Part shown: one piece after another, positions 16,515-24,939 of the stretch | Position numbering within the stretch: position 1 is the first letter of the stretch | Layout of the letters: the number at the start of each line of letters is the position of its first letter | NCBI GenBank assembly: GCA_017439665.1 | Contig: JAFSIS010000080.1 | Location: 1 to 35,923, forward strand | Length of the DNA stretch: 35,923 nucleotides | Origin: Lachnospiraceae bacterium | GTDB lineage: Bacteria > Bacillota > Clostridia > Lachnospirales > Lachnospiraceae | Reading direction: 5' to 3' | Made by a program: the position numbers and the translations under genes | The notes under the pieces: model-generated | Told to the model about the DNA's origin: nothing | Databases searched by the model: none | Seen by the model: the letters and a program-made list of their open reading frames with translations, nothing else

Positions 16515-16544
16515 ATTATAACATCATGATAAACATAAATACAA
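16515..16544 (-). promoter_or_regulatory. Promoter of leuCD
   Basis: On the minus strand -35 TTGTAT (16539-16544) and -10 TATAAT (16515-16520) are separated by 18 bases. The -35 box lies inside the palindrome at 16534-16559. Confidence 0.65.
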
Positions 16545-16559
16545 TACATGTTATTTATG
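16534..16559. promoter_or_regulatory. Candidate LysR operator between leuC and lysR
   Basis: CATAAATA and TATTTATG form a perfect 8-bp inverted repeat around a 10-base centre containing ACATGT. It overlaps the leuC -35 box and directly precedes the lysR -35 box, as expected for a LysR-type site controlling both divergent genes. Confidence 0.55.
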
Positions 16560-16560
16560 C

Positions 16561-16588
16561 TTGTCATAACTGCCTGTTATGCTATACT
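16561..16588 (+). promoter_or_regulatory. Promoter of lysR
   Basis: -35 TTGTCA (16561-16566) and -10 TATACT (16583-16588) are separated by 16 bases. The -10 box ends one base before the 378-bp structured element, so a transcript from here would begin inside that element and carry it as leader. Confidence 0.6.
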
Positions 16589-16966
16589 GTAGTTTAGTTG
16601 AATATGGCCGTCCCGCGAAAGGATATAGGTATTCTCTTCAAGCACGCTCTCGCTTAACTTCAAACGTAGCGGTACTAAGTTCGCAAAATACGCGAACCAA
16701 GTACCGACGTTTTCAGATAGCTTTCAGAGAAAACCTATATCCTCCTGCGGGACTGGTCTTTCTCAAGCTAAACTGATACTTAGATTTAGATAGAGAGGAA
16801 GACAGACCGAAGGCGAAAAGTTATTCTTCCAAATACCCTTTGAGAACGCCGGCACTTGATTTGTCCGAAGGACAAATCTTAGTGTCCGCTGCGTTCGAAA
16901 GGAGCGAGAGCGTGTTTTGGAAGAAAACTGTTTCAGCCTTCGGTCGTCACTCTTCACCTAAACTAC
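16589..16966 (+). repeat. 378-bp bipartite fold-back element, copy A
   Basis: Nearly identical (about 15 substitutions over the first 350 bases by eye) to the reverse complement of 27589-27966. Ends are inverted: GTAGTTTAGTTGA versus TTCACCTAAACTAC. Half 1 (to 16773) folds by GTCCCGC 16610-16616 with GCGGGAC 16747-16753, AGGATATAGG 16620-16629 with 16734-16743, AAACGT 16662-16667 with 16707-16712, GGTACT with AGTACC, and GTTCGC 16679-16684 with GCGAAC 16692-16697. Half 2 (from 16785) folds by GACCGAAGGC 16805-16814 with 16936-16945, TTCTTCCAAA 16824-16833 with 16916-16925, GAACGC with GCGTTC, and a perfect 9-bp hairpin 16858-16878. Each half begins TTTAG and ends CTAAA. It lies in the lysR leader. 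One frame is almost open through it, but the folding argues for a non-coding element. Confidence 0.88.
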
Positions 16967-16986
16967 GGTACAGTACAGGAGGGAAT

Positions 16987-17895
16987 ATGGAAGGAAATCT
17001 GAATTTGTACTACATTTTTTATACGGTGGCAACCTGCCGCAATATTTCTGCGGCAGCAAAGGAGCTGTATATCAGTCAGCCGGCCATTTCCAAGGCCATT
17101 TCCAAGTTGGAGCAGAATCTGCAGACCTCTCTTTTTATTCGAAATTCCAGGGGAGTTTCCCTTACCGATGAAGGTGAGTACCTATACGGGCAGGTAAAGA
17201 CTGCGTTTTCCTGTATTCAGAATGGAGAAAAACGGATCAAGCAGATGAACGAACTGGGTGTGGGGCATATCAGTATTGGTGTCAGTACTACACTGTGCAA
17301 ATTTATCCTTCTGCCCTATTTAAGCCAATATATCAAGGATCATCCACACATGAAGATCAAGATTTCCTGTCAGACCTCCAGTGAAACCATGCAGGCTTTG
17401 GAAAACGGAAGCATTGATCTGGGCCTTATCGGACTTCCGGAAAGACTTAAAGACCTATCCTCCACTCCCCTCATGGAAATCCAAGATACCTTTGTGACCA
17501 CGGAAAGTTATCTGAAAAACCTGAAGATCCGCGAAGGCAGAAAAAAAGAGACAGCTTTGAAAAATGCAGTTTTTATGATGCTAAACAGCGAAAATATTAC
17601 CCGCAAATATGTGGAGCAATATCTGGACAGCCTGTCTATGAAGCTCACTGATATCATCGAAGTGGGAAACATGGACCTTTTGATCGAATTTGCGAAAATC
17701 GATCTGGGAATCGCCTGTGTGATCCGGGAATTTGTAGGAAAAGAACTGGAAAACAAAGAACTGTCCGAAGTCACTCTGGGAAAATCCATTCCCAAGCGGG
17801 ATGTGGGCTTCGTCTACTCTTCTTCTGTGCTGCGGGATAATCCTGCAGTACCTGAATTTATTGATTATATTGCAAAGGAATTGAAGAATAGATAA
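16987..17895 (+). CDS. LysR-family transcriptional regulator
   Basis: A 302-residue LysR-type regulator. The N-terminal winged helix-turn-helix (about 1-60) reads LNLYYIFYTVATCRNISAAAKELYISQPAISKAISKLEQNL. The C-terminal part is the two-lobed effector domain (GVGHISIGVSTTLCKFILLPYL onward). GGAGGG lies a few bases before the ATG at 16987. An in-frame ATG at 16840 would add 49 residues, but they come from the repeat element and are not part of the family, so that start is rejected. It is divergent from leuC, the classic position for a regulator of the neighbouring operon. Leucine or an isopropylmalate intermediate is a plausible effector, by analogy only. Confidence 0.88.
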   Translation: MEGNLNLYYIFYTVATCRNISAAAKELYISQPAISKAISKLEQNLQTSLFIRNSRGVSLTDEGEYLYGQVKTAFSCIQNGEKRIKQMNELGVGHISIGVSTTLCKFILLPYLSQYIKDHPHMKIKISCQTSSETMQALENGSIDLGLIGLPERLKDLSSTPLMEIQDTFVTTESYLKNLKIREGRKKETALKNAVFMMLNSENITRKYVEQYLDSLSMKLTDIIEVGNMDLLIEFAKIDLGIACVIREFVGKELENKELSEVTLGKSIPKRDVGFVYSSSVLRDNPAVPEFIDYIAKELKNR

Positions 17896-17931
17896 AGATA
17901 AATAACAGAAGAATTGAATTATTCTATCAGT

Positions 17932-17954
17932 TGTTGCTCAGGCAACATACTTTT
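17932..17954 (+). terminator. Weak terminator after lysR
   Basis: TGTTGC pairs with GCAACA across TCAG, followed by TACTTTT. It lies 37 bases after the lysR stop. Confidence 0.45.
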
Positions 17955-18004
17955 CACCACACCTATGTTTAAATGGCTCTACTGATTTTTGAAAGGAGAT
18001 TAAA

Positions 18005-18592
18005 ATGAGTGCATTTTTAGGACCTATCCATTACTGGCTATACAATAAAATCCAGCTTCAGGAGGACTTCACCAAAGCTCTATTACAATCCGATCCTGCC
18101 CTTTATCAGGAACTGGATTCTCTTTGCGGTGAGGCTGAACGCCGCCCCCTTGAGGAGGTGATCGATACCGGAAACATTCACGGCTGGCTGCAGGGCCAGA
18201 TCCTTATTGCAGAAAGCCGTTTTGCTTTGGGAATTACCCGGCTTCTCGATAAGAGTACAGCGGATCTGAAAACTTTAAAAGCCATTGCCTGTGATTTTGG
18301 TTCGGGCCGTCCCATCCAGGCAGCTTCAGCTCCTGAGGTTTATAAGGCTTTGCAGGATCTTTTACTGGACGGTATGCCCTGTGACCATGTCAATCAATTA
18401 GAGGAACAGGATGACTCTCACGTTACCTGGCGGCAGGCCATTGATCTGCATGGATCTCATTGGGAAAAAATTGGTGGTAACGGGGCCCACTATTATGAGC
18501 TTCGTACCTCATTAGTTTCCGGAATGCTGAAGGACTCCGGATTTGTATTTGAAAAAAATGGTTCTGTTTTTACTATCAAAGGGCAGGCATAA
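18005..18592 (+). CDS. Conserved-looking protein of unknown function
   Basis: A 195-residue soluble protein with no signal peptide or membrane segment. I do not recognise a named domain with confidence. It begins MSAFLGPIHYWLYNKIQLQEDFTKALL and seems mostly helical. The second half contains CDHVNQLEEQDDSHVTWRQ and ALDLHGSHW-like (IDLHGSHWEKIGG) segments with several His, Asp and Glu. A metal site is possible but unproven. A clear AAAGGAG lies 6 bases before the ATG, and codon use resembles the neighbours, so it is a real gene. It follows lysR on the same strand by about 110 bases. Downstream lies a fold-back repeat and a convergent gene. Confidence 0.6.
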   Translation: MSAFLGPIHYWLYNKIQLQEDFTKALLQSDPALYQELDSLCGEAERRPLEEVIDTGNIHGWLQGQILIAESRFALGITRLLDKSTADLKTLKAIACDFGSGRPIQAASAPEVYKALQDLLLDGMPCDHVNQLEEQDDSHVTWRQAIDLHGSHWEKIGGNGAHYYELRTSLVSGMLKDSGFVFEKNGSVFTIKGQA

Positions 18593-18606
18593 TATGTAGG
18601 AAATAA

Positions 18607-18747
18607 GTAACTATTCAGTACAAGCTCGAAAATCCTGCGGATTTCCTCGCTACAGAAATCCATCCAATAGAAATATTTATAAACAATCTTCTGAAAGCAA
18701 GCTTTCTCAGCTTGTTTGTAAATATTTCTGCTGTCCTGAATAGTTAC
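18607..18747. repeat. 141-bp fold-back (MITE-like) element
   Basis: Terminal inverted repeats GTAACTATTCAGTACA (18607-18622) and TGTCCTGAATAGTTAC (18732-18747) match in 15 of 16 positions. An inner stem pairs 18669-18686 with 18712-18729 (17 of 18), capped by a GAAAGC-AA-GCTTTC hairpin. The left end (to 18650) recurs alone at 2820-2861 and 22077-22120. No coding capacity. It lies between convergent genes. Confidence 0.82.
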
Positions 18748-18817
18748 GAAAATAAGCATAATAAACCAGAAGCCGGGACACCATTCTTTTGAATCTGTGG
18801 CATTTGGGGTTCAGTTT

Positions 18818-18856
18818 ATTTTAGGAAACACTGATTAAATCAGTATTTTCTTAAAT
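18818..18856. repeat. Palindrome at the diguanylate cyclase stop
   Basis: An imperfect palindrome centred on CTGATTAAATCAG, with TAGGAAA and TTTCTTA arms, overlaps the stop codon at 18851. The same 13-base core is the centre of the perfect hairpin at 27480-27514 in front of metH. Confidence 0.55.
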
Positions 18857-20803
18857 ATGTTTTGCTGTAACCCGGTTTCTTCCTGCTTCTTTGGACTGAT
18901 ACAGGCACTCATCTGCATATTCAATAAGCTTATCCAATGATGCTGCTCCGGCCTGTTCCTGGTAACATAAGCCTATGCTGAGTGTTACATATTCTGACAC
19001 TTCGGAAGCTGCATGTAAAATAGCCCGTTTCCGAAGATTCTCATGTATTCGCAGACAGACATCTTCTGCAACCTTTTCCGGAATATCCTTCAACAGGATA
19101 AGAAACTCTTCTCCACCATAACGAATCACGATATCCTTGCTTCGAAGAGAAGCGGACAGGACCTTTGCCACCTGTTTTAGGATTTCATCTCCTGCCAGAT
19201 GCCCATAGGTATCATTATACCGTTTAAAATAGTCTATATCTATCATCACTATACCCAGATTCGCCGGTGTCCCACTACGTTTATACTTCCTCAAAAGCTG
19301 ATTCATTTTCTTTCGATTATATATACCTGTCAACTGATCGGTCACATTCTTTTTACTGATCAGCCTGAGCAGGATGAGAATAACCATAAGAATGACCAAA
19401 ACAGTGGCAATAATGATAGAAAAAACCGTATTCTTTCGAGATAAGCTGGTAGTATAATTGATTAAATCATTATTATCCTTATAATAAGCAGAAAACTCCA
19501 GATACTCTCGCTGGGTAGTCTGGGAAAAATCTGTATCCAGCTTCAGGAGTCTTTGGTACACCTGCACCAGTTTTTCATTCTGTCCGGTAGACTGATAAAT
19601 ATCCCTCAGCAGCTCACATACACTTTCCTCCATACCATAATAGGCTGCATTTCCGGATTCAATCATTTCCTCAAGTATCCTCTGTGCTTCCTCCCACTCC
19701 CCTGTCTTGAACATGTATTTGCATCGGGTAAAAATAATGAAATACTCGCTGCCCCAAAATGCAGCATTCCCCCTATCAACCTGATAAAACTTTTCTGCAT
19801 AGCGAAGATAAGTGTCTGCACCTTCAAGATCTCCTTCCATAAGGCAGATACTGGCCAGTACATCGTTCATGGATGCCTCTACTTCCGATACGAGGTCTGC
19901 ATCCACCTGAGGCAGGTATTTCTCCAGTTCCTCCATGGATGCCCTTGCTTTTTTTGTATCAGAAATCTCCAGATAGGCGCTTGCCATATTGATGCAGCAG
20001 GCATATGCATGGAATACCTCATCATCCGCAGCAAGATTGATCAGCTCCTGATACATGGCAGCAGCTTTTTCATAATCTTCAAAAATAAAATAGATATTGG
20101 CAATATACTCTTTGGCATACCGATATTCTATTTCAAGCTGCAGGTTCATTTCCATATTTTCCAGTGCCGCTTCTACATCATAAAATCCCCGGATACTCTT
20201 GGCATATTCCCGATTATTGTATTGGAGCATGGCAATACAGTTTTTCAAATATGCCCATGTTGAAAGCTCCAACTGCCCTTCTGCTTTTTCCATATGCTCT
20301 TCTATCAATTCAATGGCTTCATCATCATTCTCTGTAGATAGTGAAATGCTGCCAATCAGAGCCCATAATATTTCTGTCTCATTGATCAGCGGTAGATAAT
20401 CTCTTATGGCCTCCAAAGCGAGTGAAACCGTCTCCCGATTTCCCACTCCGTCCAGTTGAACATCACACCGGTTCAGATAAAAATAAAGATAGGCAGGAAG
20501 AGCCGGATCACTGCCGGATTCTTCAAGTGCCTGGCTAAACAGCTGCTTAGCAACCGTATAATCCTTTTGATCAAAAGCCTCCATTCCACGTAGGAAAATC
20601 TCTTCACCGGAACCTGGCTCAAATAAGGTATCCTCTGGAGATATCCACCCATTTTTTTCTTTCTGATAAGCGGATACTAATAGATGCAGAGGAGATTCTT
20701 CCACCTGCTGAAAATGGATAATATATAGAACAGCAGATAAAGCAATCACTAATATGATCAGAATTCCTGCTATAGTAATATAGCGCTTTTTCTTCATATT
20801 CAT
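18851..20803 (-). CDS. Membrane diguanylate cyclase with extracellular TPR-like sensor
   Basis: A 650-residue membrane protein that should make cyclic di-GMP. A first membrane segment (about 6-30) is followed by an extracytoplasmic helical repeat region of about 400 residues with TPR character (for example EKAAAMYQELINLA and GDLEGADTYLRYAEKFY). A second membrane segment (about 468-492) leads to a C-terminal GGDEF domain with GGEEF at 563-567, the catalytic signature. An RSKD at 554-557, five residues before it, fits the inhibitory I-site. The domain start DQLTGIYNRKKM is typical. I chose the ATG at 20803 with AGAGG upstream; the longer frame from 20839 begins inside the ilvC terminator. No own promoter is evident, so it may depend on ilvC read-through. 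The signal is unknown. Confidence 0.88.
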   Translation of the reverse strand: MNMKKKRYITIAGILIILVIALSAVLYIIHFQQVEESPLHLLVSAYQKEKNGWISPEDTLFEPGSGEEIFLRGMEAFDQKDYTVAKQLFSQALEESGSDPALPAYLYFYLNRCDVQLDGVGNRETVSLALEAIRDYLPLINETEILWALIGSISLSTENDDEAIELIEEHMEKAEGQLELSTWAYLKNCIAMLQYNNREYAKSIRGFYDVEAALENMEMNLQLEIEYRYAKEYIANIYFIFEDYEKAAAMYQELINLAADDEVFHAYACCINMASAYLEISDTKKARASMEELEKYLPQVDADLVSEVEASMNDVLASICLMEGDLEGADTYLRYAEKFYQVDRGNAAFWGSEYFIIFTRCKYMFKTGEWEEAQRILEEMIESGNAAYYGMEESVCELLRDIYQSTGQNEKLVQVYQRLLKLDTDFSQTTQREYLEFSAYYKDNNDLINYTTSLSRKNTVFSIIIATVLVILMVILILLRLISKKNVTDQLTGIYNRKKMNQLLRKYKRSGTPANLGIVMIDIDYFKRYNDTYGHLAGDEILKQVAKVLSASLRSKDIVIRYGGEEFLILLKDIPEKVAEDVCLRIHENLRKRAILHAASEVSEYVTLSIGLCYQEQAGAASLDKLIEYADECLYQSKEAGRNRVTAKHI

Positions 20804-20818
20804 AGGGACCTCTTTAGT

Positions 20819-20868
20819 GAAAAAATCACCCAAATACAAACTACTGCTGCAATCTGTATTTGAGTGAT
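20819..20868 (-). terminator. Intrinsic terminator after ilvC
   Basis: ATCACTCAAATACA pairs with TGTATTTGGGTGAT (one G-T) across a loop of about 16 bases and is followed by six T on the minus strand. It lies between ilvC and the diguanylate cyclase, only 16 bases before the latter's start. Confidence 0.8.
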
Positions 20869-20946
20869 AAAAATATCATCCGACTGCTAATACATTAATC
20901 TTCAATCCGACAAAACTGTTATTCGGATAAATAATGTGTCAGCATT

Positions 20947-22002
<1,056 letters not shown>

Positions 22003-22021
22003 CTAAATATTAACTAAAGGG

Positions 22022-22045
22022 TAACCGTCCCCTTTGGGACAGTCA
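22022..22045 (-). other. Hairpin in the ilvN-ilvC spacer
   Basis: GTCCC and GGGAC arms with flanking partial pairing form a short stem about 60-75 bases upstream of ilvC. No clear promoter was found in the 155-base spacer. It may be a processing or attenuation hairpin. Confidence 0.35.
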
Positions 22046-22076
22046 CACTAAGAGTTTCTTATTGTATTGCATGTAT

Positions 22077-22120
22077 GTAACCATTCAGGACAAGCTCGAA
22101 AATCCTATGGATTTCCTCAC
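22077..22120 (+). repeat. Short palindromic repeat next to the ilvN stop
   Basis: GTAACCATTCAGGACAAG, then a GAAAATCC..GGATTT mini-hairpin and CCTCAC: the solo left end of the 18607 fold-back element. It abuts the stop codon (22122-22124) of the ilvN gene, much as the copy at 2820-2861 abuts the DUF2953 stop. Confidence 0.75.
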
Positions 22121-22121
22121 T

Positions 22122-22619
22122 TTAGAGATACACAATATCCTCTGTACCGCGCCTAAGTCCTGCAATACCGGTTCTTGCCAGCTCCAGGATCTCATAACCG
22201 TCTAAAAGCTTGATAAAAGCATCGATCTTATCCTGATTACCGGTCATTTCAATGATCAGCCCTTCGGGTGCCACATCAATGATATTGGCACGGAAAATAT
22301 TAGCCACCTCGATCACGCCCTGTCTGGCTGTGGCACATACCTTAACCTTGATCAGAGCCAGCTCCCGGTAAACACTGGATTCAGGCTTCAGCTCCTTAAT
22401 GTCCCGAACATCCTCCAGCTTGCCAACCTGTTTCTCAATCTGATCCAGGATCTCATCATCACCACTGGCTACAATGGTAATACGGGTAATATGGGGATCT
22501 GCTGTCACACCGGCAGTAATACTCTCGATATTATAGCCCCGTCTGGAAAACAGGCCGGAAATCCGACTTAATACACCGGAGGTATTGTCTACCAGTAACT
22601 GAAATACTTTCTTCTTCAT
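22122..22619 (-). CDS. ilvN: Acetolactate synthase small (regulatory) subunit, paralogue 2
   Basis: A 165-residue small subunit. The N-terminal ACT domain reads KVFQLLVDNTSGVLSRISGLFSRRGYNIESITAG. A second ACT-like domain follows after about residue 80 (REL ALIKVKVCATARQGVIEVANIF). Such subunits stabilise the large subunit and confer valine feedback inhibition. The ATG at 22619 gives the standard family N-terminus; a GTG at 22637 would add six residues and is also possible because GAGG lies far from the ATG. It is a clear paralogue of the gene at 22768. It is closer to typical IlvN/IlvH sequences than that one. The two are separated by about 150 bases. Confidence 0.92.
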   Translation of the reverse strand: MKKKVFQLLVDNTSGVLSRISGLFSRRGYNIESITAGVTADPHITRITIVASGDDEILDQIEKQVGKLEDVRDIKELKPESSVYRELALIKVKVCATARQGVIEVANIFRANIIDVAPEGLIIEMTGNQDKIDAFIKLLDGYEILELARTGIAGLRRGTEDIVYL

Positions 22620-22767
22620 TTTTTTACACTGCCTCACTGTTCCAAAGCCTCTGCCAAAAGCAGAAAATTTTCTCTTCTCCTAATATAGCAACTAAAAATG
22701 CCCATGTCAACGTATGAAGTCGGGGAATGGAGCCTATAACTTAAAGTTATGAATGTTGTTTTTATAA

Positions 22768-23268
22768 TTACTTTGTTTCACAACATTTCTTTAACGCAAC
22801 AGTGCCTGTTCTTGCTACCTCCACAATGCTGATCCCCTGCAGCATTTTTAAAAAGAGCTGGGTACGCTCCGGAATATCACAAACCTGAATCAGCATATGG
22901 GTCTTGGAAAAATCCACCACAAAAGCATGCTGATTCTCCATATTCATCATCTTACAGACCTCCATGATATCCTTTCGGTTACCCTTGTTGTATTTTACCT
23001 TTACCAGCATCAGTTCCCGGCTGATACTGTGTTCTTCTTCAAAGGTATTTACCTTGATCACATCCAGCTTCTTATTCAGCTGTTTTTCAATCTGCTCGAT
23101 GGTCCGTCTGTCCCCACTGCTGACGATAGTCATGCAGGAAACGGCAGAATCATCAGTTTCTCCTACTACCAGGGAATCAATATTAAAATTTCTTCTGGAA
23201 AAAAGCCCCGCAACCTTGCAAAGTACACCGGAGCGGTTCTCCACCAGAACAGAATAAATTCGCTTCAT
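22768..23268 (-). CDS. ilvN: Acetolactate synthase small (regulatory) subunit, paralogue 1
   Basis: A 166-residue small subunit directly after ilvB (13 bases). It begins MKRIYSVLVENRSGVLCKVAG, then LFSRRNFNIDSLVVGETDDSAVSCMTIV, the ACT domain that binds the feedback amino acid. The C-terminal domain (about 85-166) differs clearly from paralogue 2, for example KYNKGNRKDIMEVCKMMNMEN, and ends in a Cys-containing tail. GGAGG lies 8 bases before the ATG. The close spacing to ilvB suggests it is the primary partner. The C-terminal divergence may mean different effector sensitivity; that is an inference. Confidence 0.9.
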   Translation of the reverse strand: MKRIYSVLVENRSGVLCKVAGLFSRRNFNIDSLVVGETDDSAVSCMTIVSSGDRRTIEQIEKQLNKKLDVIKVNTFEEEHSISRELMLVKVKYNKGNRKDIMEVCKMMNMENQHAFVVDFSKTHMLIQVCDIPERTQLFLKMLQGISIVEVARTGTVALKKCCETK

Positions 23269-23281
23269 TTTCCGTCTCCTC

Positions 23282-24898
23282 CTATTTCACCAGATCCATG
23301 GGATCGATAAGACATTCCATCAATACAGAACCTTTTGTCTTTAAAAACTGGTCAATTCCGGCTTCTGCCTGTTCCATATTTTCCACCCGGATAAAGTCTA
23401 TTCCGTAGGCTTCTGCAAGCTTACCAAAATCAGGGCTTCCGCTTAAATCCACCACCACATAGTTATCCTTATAAGTAGTGTGCTGATACTCCCTTACCAT
23501 ACCCAGCATTCCATTTTTCAAAATGACCATTTTCACCTCTACTCCATGCTGAACCATGGTCGCCAGCTCCATCATAGACATCTGGAAGGCACCGTCACCA
23601 CAGACGGCAACTACCTGACGGTCAGGACAGCCAATCTTGGCGCCCATGGCGGCAGGAAGAGAATACCCCATGGTACCCATTCCTCCGGAGGTAAGGAAAC
23701 GCCCTTTTTTCACCACATGATTATGGCAGGACCAGATCTGATTCTGACCCACATCAGCAACATAGATCCCATCATCATCCATTTTCTGGGAAAGCATGCG
23801 AATAAATCTTCTGGGGTCTACATATGGATTATCCATCTTTGGCTTGGGAGCCATGGTTTCCTTATACAGCCTCAGGGTTTCCAGCCATACATGGTGGTCA
23901 CATTCCACCTCTTCTTTGCAAAGATCCTCAAAAATATATTTTGCATCTCCCACCAGAGGAATGGTAGGTCCTGCATTCTTTCCGATTTCACAGGGATCCA
24001 CATCGATATGTACCAATACCTTATCCCGTAGGATCAGATCTGGGCGATTTACTGCACGGTCTGCCACCCTGGCACCCACCATGATTAAAAGATCGGATTC
24101 CTTAATGGCACGATTTGCATAACCGTTTCCGTTATTTCCCACCATACCGATATAAAGGGGATGCTCCGATGGCAGGCTTCCAATACCCATCATGGTACTG
24201 ACTACCGGCAGCTGATACTGTTCTGCAAAGGAAATCAGCTCCTTCTGGGCATCTGCAAGAAAAACACCGCCTCCGGCACAGATCACCGGACGTTTGGCTT
24301 TCGCCAGCTCCCTGGCTACTTTTCGGATCTGGACAATATTTCCTTTAACCGTAGGCTTATAGGTTCTCATTTTCACTTCTTCGGGATACTTAAATTTACC
24401 CACGCTCTGATTCTGTACATCAATGGGAATATCGATAAGCACCGGCCCTTTTCGTCCTGTACTGGCAATATAAAAGGCTTCTTTAAAGATCCGGGGAATG
24501 TCCTCCGCATCCCGAACCAGATAACTGTATTTTACGAAGGACTCTGCCGCCCCTGTAATATCCGCTTCCTGAAACACATCACTTCCTAAAAGGGAGGAAT
24601 CCACCTGACCGGTGATACATACCAAAGGAATGCTGTCGGCAAAGGCCGTGGCAATACCGGTGATCAGGTTGGTTGCTCCGGGTCCGCTGGTTACTGCACA
24701 TACACCCACTTTTCCTGTTACTCTTGCCAGCCCATTTGCTGCATGGGCCGCATTCTGCTCTGTACGGATGAGCACAGGACGGATGGTTGAATTTGTCATG
24801 CTGTTAAAAAAGGGACAGATAGCTACACCCGGGTAGCCGAACACTACTTCTACCCCTTCCTGTTCCAGAGATTTTATTATAAGATCTGCACCAATCAT
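23282..24898 (-). CDS. ilvB: Acetolactate synthase large subunit IlvB
   Basis: A 538-residue thiamine diphosphate enzyme that condenses pyruvate (with pyruvate or 2-oxobutyrate) in the first common step of valine, leucine and isoleucine synthesis. The catalytic Glu is E47 (RTEQNAAHAANGLAR). The middle domain carries the FAD-associated region (GNNGNGYANRAIKESDLLIMVGARV). The ThDP motif is GDGAFQMSMMELATMVQHGV, with NG about 27 residues later. The first motif reads GYPGVAICPFFNSM, whereas the common form is GYPGGAVLPIYDAL, so it belongs to a divergent branch. A cluster with two small subunits and ilvC marks it as biosynthetic, not a fermentative (AlsS) enzyme. AGGAGG lies 6 bases before the ATG. 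Confidence 0.93.
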   Translation of the reverse strand: MIGADLIIKSLEQEGVEVVFGYPGVAICPFFNSMTNSTIRPVLIRTEQNAAHAANGLARVTGKVGVCAVTSGPGATNLITGIATAFADSIPLVCITGQVDSSLLGSDVFQEADITGAAESFVKYSYLVRDAEDIPRIFKEAFYIASTGRKGPVLIDIPIDVQNQSVGKFKYPEEVKMRTYKPTVKGNIVQIRKVARELAKAKRPVICAGGGVFLADAQKELISFAEQYQLPVVSTMMGIGSLPSEHPLYIGMVGNNGNGYANRAIKESDLLIMVGARVADRAVNRPDLILRDKVLVHIDVDPCEIGKNAGPTIPLVGDAKYIFEDLCKEEVECDHHVWLETLRLYKETMAPKPKMDNPYVDPRRFIRMLSQKMDDDGIYVADVGQNQIWSCHNHVVKKGRFLTSGGMGTMGYSLPAAMGAKIGCPDRQVVAVCGDGAFQMSMMELATMVQHGVEVKMVILKNGMLGMVREYQHTTYKDNYVVVDLSGSPDFGKLAEAYGIDFIRVENMEQAEAGIDQFLKTKGSVLMECLIDPMDLVK

Positions 24899-24925
24899 AA
24901 ATATCCTCCTATAGTTTGCACTGAT

Positions 24926-24939
24926 AAATACATGTATTT
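24926..24939. promoter_or_regulatory. Palindrome at the ilvB promoter
   Basis: AAATACATGTATTT is a perfect 14-base palindrome overlapping the downstream edge of the -10 box. It shares ATAAATA, ACATGT and TATTT parts with the leuC-lysR palindrome at 16534-16559, so the same LysR protein might bind both. Confidence 0.45.

Noticed and set aside
16579..16776. Short open frame inside element A
   Set aside because: No ribosome binding site, no family resemblance, and the DNA is dominated by long paired stems.
16840..16986. N-terminal extension of LysR (start at 16840)
   Set aside because: The 49 extra residues come from the repeat element and are unlike any LysR; GGAGGG precedes the ATG at 16987.
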